The notes under the pieces: generated by a model
The model's input: only the letters and a program-made list of their open reading frames with translations
Database searches by the model: none
Told to the model about the DNA's origin: nothing
Program-made: the position numbers and the translations under genes
In this document: piece after piece, positions 47,552-49,222 of the stretch
Layout: every line of letters begins with the position of its first letter
Position numbering within the stretch: position 1 is the first letter of the stretch
NCBI GenBank assembly: GCA_027324025.1
Contig: DAHVYW010000106.1
Coordinates: forward strand, 1 to 49,222
Source of the DNA: JAJZQD01 sp021847735
GTDB lineage: Bacteria > Bacillota > Thermincolia > Thermincolales > UBA2595
Reading direction: 5' to 3'
Length of the DNA stretch: 49,222 nt

Positions 47552-49084
47552 TCAGTAAATGCGGTCCATGCTTCTGTACTGGATAGCTTCAGCGATATGT
47601 TCACGACGGATTTTTTCGTTTTCCTGCAGGTCTGCAATGGTTCTGGCAACCTTCAATACACGACTGTATGCCCTGGCGCTGAGGTGCAACTTTTCAAAAG
47701 CCCCCTTCAGAAGGGCAGCTGCCTGTCCGTCTACCTGGCAGTACATACGTATTTCTCTGCTGCTCATGCCGGCATTGGAATGTGTCCCGGTCCCGGCAAA
47801 CCTTTTTCGTTGGGTCAACCGCGCATTTTCTATCCGTTGGCGGATTTCCGCAGAACTTTCACTTCTTTTGCTTTCCTGGAGCTCCTGGTATTTTACTCTG
47901 GAAACTTCTATGTGAATATCAATTCTGTCTAAAAGGGGACCGGATACTCTGCCTTTGTACCTTACTATTTGCATGGGCGTACATGTGCACTCCCGGGAGT
48001 CATCACCGTAGTAACCGCACGGACACGGATTCATAGCCGCCACCAGCATCATCCTGGCGGGGTATTCTACTCTGCCGGTAACCCTCGAAATACACACCCT
48101 GCCGTCTTCCATGGGCTGTCTAAGGGACTCAAGGGTGTCTTTATTATATTCAGGAAACTCATCCATAAACAAAACACCGTTGTGAGACAGGCTGATTTCA
48201 CCCGGTTTGAGAAAGGTGCCCCCTCCTATCATACCGGCTTTTGACACGCTGTGATGGGGAGACCTGAAAGGCCGGTCGGTTAACAATGGCAGGTCGCTTG
48301 TCAGCAGTCCCGAAACACTGTATATCTTGGTTGATTCCAGGGCCTCTTCAAAGGACATTTGGGGAGTAATTTGGGCCAGCCTTCTCGCCAACATTGTCTT
48401 TCCGGAACCGGGCGGCCCGATCATAATTAGGTTATGACCCCCGGCGGCCGCGATTTCCAAGGCCCTTTTGGCTTTAAAATGCCCTTGTACATCTGCCATG
48501 TCTTCATGCGAAGGGGTTGTTTTTTCCCTAATTAATGCTTGAATATCCACTGTGTGCCGGTCAATTTTCACTTGTCCATTTAGAAAATCGGCAATATGGC
48601 CGAGGTTTTTGGCCGGGAATACAGGTATTGTGTCTACAAGTGCTGCTTCATCGGCGTTCTCCGCAGATACTATTATTCCTGCAGCGTCAGATATCTCTTG
48701 GGCTGCCATCACGCTGGGGAGAATACCGGTAACCCCTCTCACAGTGCCGTCCAATGAAAGCTCTCCCAGGTAAACAAATTTCTTATAATCATCATTTATT
48801 AACCGACCGGACGCCGCCATTAACCCTACAGCTATTGGAAGGTCAAAGACCGGGCCCTCCTTTCTCTGGTCAGCGGGTGCCAGGTTGACCGTAATGTGCC
48901 CCAACGGAAATTCCATACCGGAATTTCTTAAAGCTGCTCTTACCCGTTCTTTGGACTCCTTTACCGCCGCTGTGGGCAAGCCCACTATATCAAGCCCGGG
49001 CAGGCCGGACGAAATATCAACCTCCACGTCAACAATAAAACCTTCAAGTCCAAACATCCCGACACTCCTGACTACTGCCAGCAA
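47552..49084 (-). CDS. comM: YifB/ComM-family Mg-chelatase-like AAA+ ATPase
   Basis: This 510-residue protein has an N-terminal Lon-protease-like domain (VDVEVDISSGLPGLDIVGLP), Walker A IGPPGSGKTMLARRL near residue 208, Walker B VLFMDEFPEY, a zinc-like CPCGYYGDDSRECTC segment and C-terminal VARTIADLQE. ComM proteins are helicase-like hexamers that promote branch migration during natural transformation. A TTG at 49084 gives MLAVVRSVGMFGLEGF, which matches the family start, and GGAGGG is 6 nt upstream. The ATG at 49090 is too close to it. Confidence 0.93.
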   Translation of the reverse strand: MLAVVRSVGMFGLEGFIVDVEVDISSGLPGLDIVGLPTAAVKESKERVRAALRNSGMEFPLGHITVNLAPADQRKEGPVFDLPIAVGLMAASGRLINDDYKKFVYLGELSLDGTVRGVTGILPSVMAAQEISDAAGIIVSAENADEAALVDTIPVFPAKNLGHIADFLNGQVKIDRHTVDIQALIREKTTPSHEDMADVQGHFKAKRALEIAAAGGHNLIMIGPPGSGKTMLARRLAQITPQMSFEEALESTKIYSVSGLLTSDLPLLTDRPFRSPHHSVSKAGMIGGGTFLKPGEISLSHNGVLFMDEFPEYNKDTLESLRQPMEDGRVCISRVTGRVEYPARMMLVAAMNPCPCGYYGDDSRECTCTPMQIVRYKGRVSGPLLDRIDIHIEVSRVKYQELQESKRSESSAEIRQRIENARLTQRKRFAGTGTHSNAGMSSREIRMYCQVDGQAAALLKGAFEKLHLSARAYSRVLKVARTIADLQENEKIRREHIAEAIQYRSMDRIY

Positions 49085-49128
49085 GACCATCCCTCCGCCA
49101 AAAACAACATCAAACAAACCTTATCCTG

Positions 49129-49222
49129 TTTATCCCAATTCCAAGACTCCACCTTCTATAAGGTGGAGTTACATTTTTCTGCTTCAGTGGGGGTAGAGTC
49201 CCCCACTGAAGTTTCGATGTTC
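49129..49222 (+). repeat. Three-hairpin interspersed repeat, copy E (cut by window end)
   Basis: The first 94 bp of the repeat with hairpins 1 and 2 complete. Hairpin 3 is only begun. Between hairpins 1 and 2 it has ACATTTTTC where the other copies have TCCACTTTTC. It begins at GTTTATCCC, 45 bp upstream of the comM start. Confidence 0.88.

Noticed and set aside
9797..49222. The five interspersed repeats as a CRISPR array
   Set aside because: The copies are kilobases apart in both orientations, have three internal hairpins, and there are no spacers or cas genes.

Overview
This window most resembles an endospore-forming, Gram-positive-type Firmicute, probably an anaerobic clostridium of the Peptococcaceae/Desulfotomaculum sort. 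The reasons are the prkA-yhbH-spoVR cluster, strong GGAGG ribosome-binding sites with many GTG and TTG starts, S-layer homology domains, a Tad-type pilus locus without an outer-membrane secretin, and several clostridial-style small cysteine-rich proteins. The species cannot be named from the sequence alone.

Layout. 1-1500 is mobile DNA: the 3' part of a tyrosine recombinase gene, a cluster of five TTATCCCGAA sites, and an IS200/IS605-type transposase cut off by that cluster. 1500-5400 (minus strand) is a 5-oxoprolinase operon (pxpB-pxpA-pxpC) with trxB downstream and a 46-residue zinc-ribbon gene upstream. 5500-15300 is mixed housekeeping: pgsA, a MazG-like hydrolase, a methyltransferase, a NERD-domain receptor-like Ser/Thr kinase, tRNA-Arg(CCG) with a clear promoter and terminator, an HhH-GPD DNA glycosylase, a VTT membrane protein, a LysR regulator with a membrane partner, and murI. 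15400-22900 holds a YbjN-like protein with a Clp ATPase, a stand-alone adk, and the yhaN-yhaO pair. 23000-27700 is spoVR, yhbH and prkA.

28300-42000 is one long minus-strand locus in the order Ser/Thr kinase fused to a degenerate MinD/TadZ-like domain, CpaB-like, TadZ-like, TadA ATPase, TadB, TadC, a 53-residue pilin-like protein, two TadE-like proteins, an SLH protein and a 1430-residue PKD-repeat protein. I read it as a Tad-type pilus or cell-surface appendage system under Ser/Thr-kinase control, with its own surface adhesin and S-layer anchor. 42000-49222 holds a DUF1992 protein, a 5'-truncated ferredoxin membrane protein, speE, a PAS/AAA+ enhancer-binding-type regulator with a non-canonical GAFTGA loop, a small membrane protein, a universal-stress-protein fragment and comM.

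An interspersed repeat of about 115 bp with three hairpins occurs five times (9797, 18230, 27765, 42231, 49129). Each copy begins at TTTATCCC, and two abut the T-tract of an intrinsic terminator. This looks like a non-autonomous element mobilised by an IS200/IS605-type transposase. A second, shorter hairpin family (GGTTCGC...GCGAACC) occurs three times. Several genes were too short for ordinary gene calling and were found by reading the sequence: zinc-ribbon proteins at 5234 and 28026, a 39-residue protein at 9952, a cysteine-rich protein at 12234 and the pilin-like protein at 34829.
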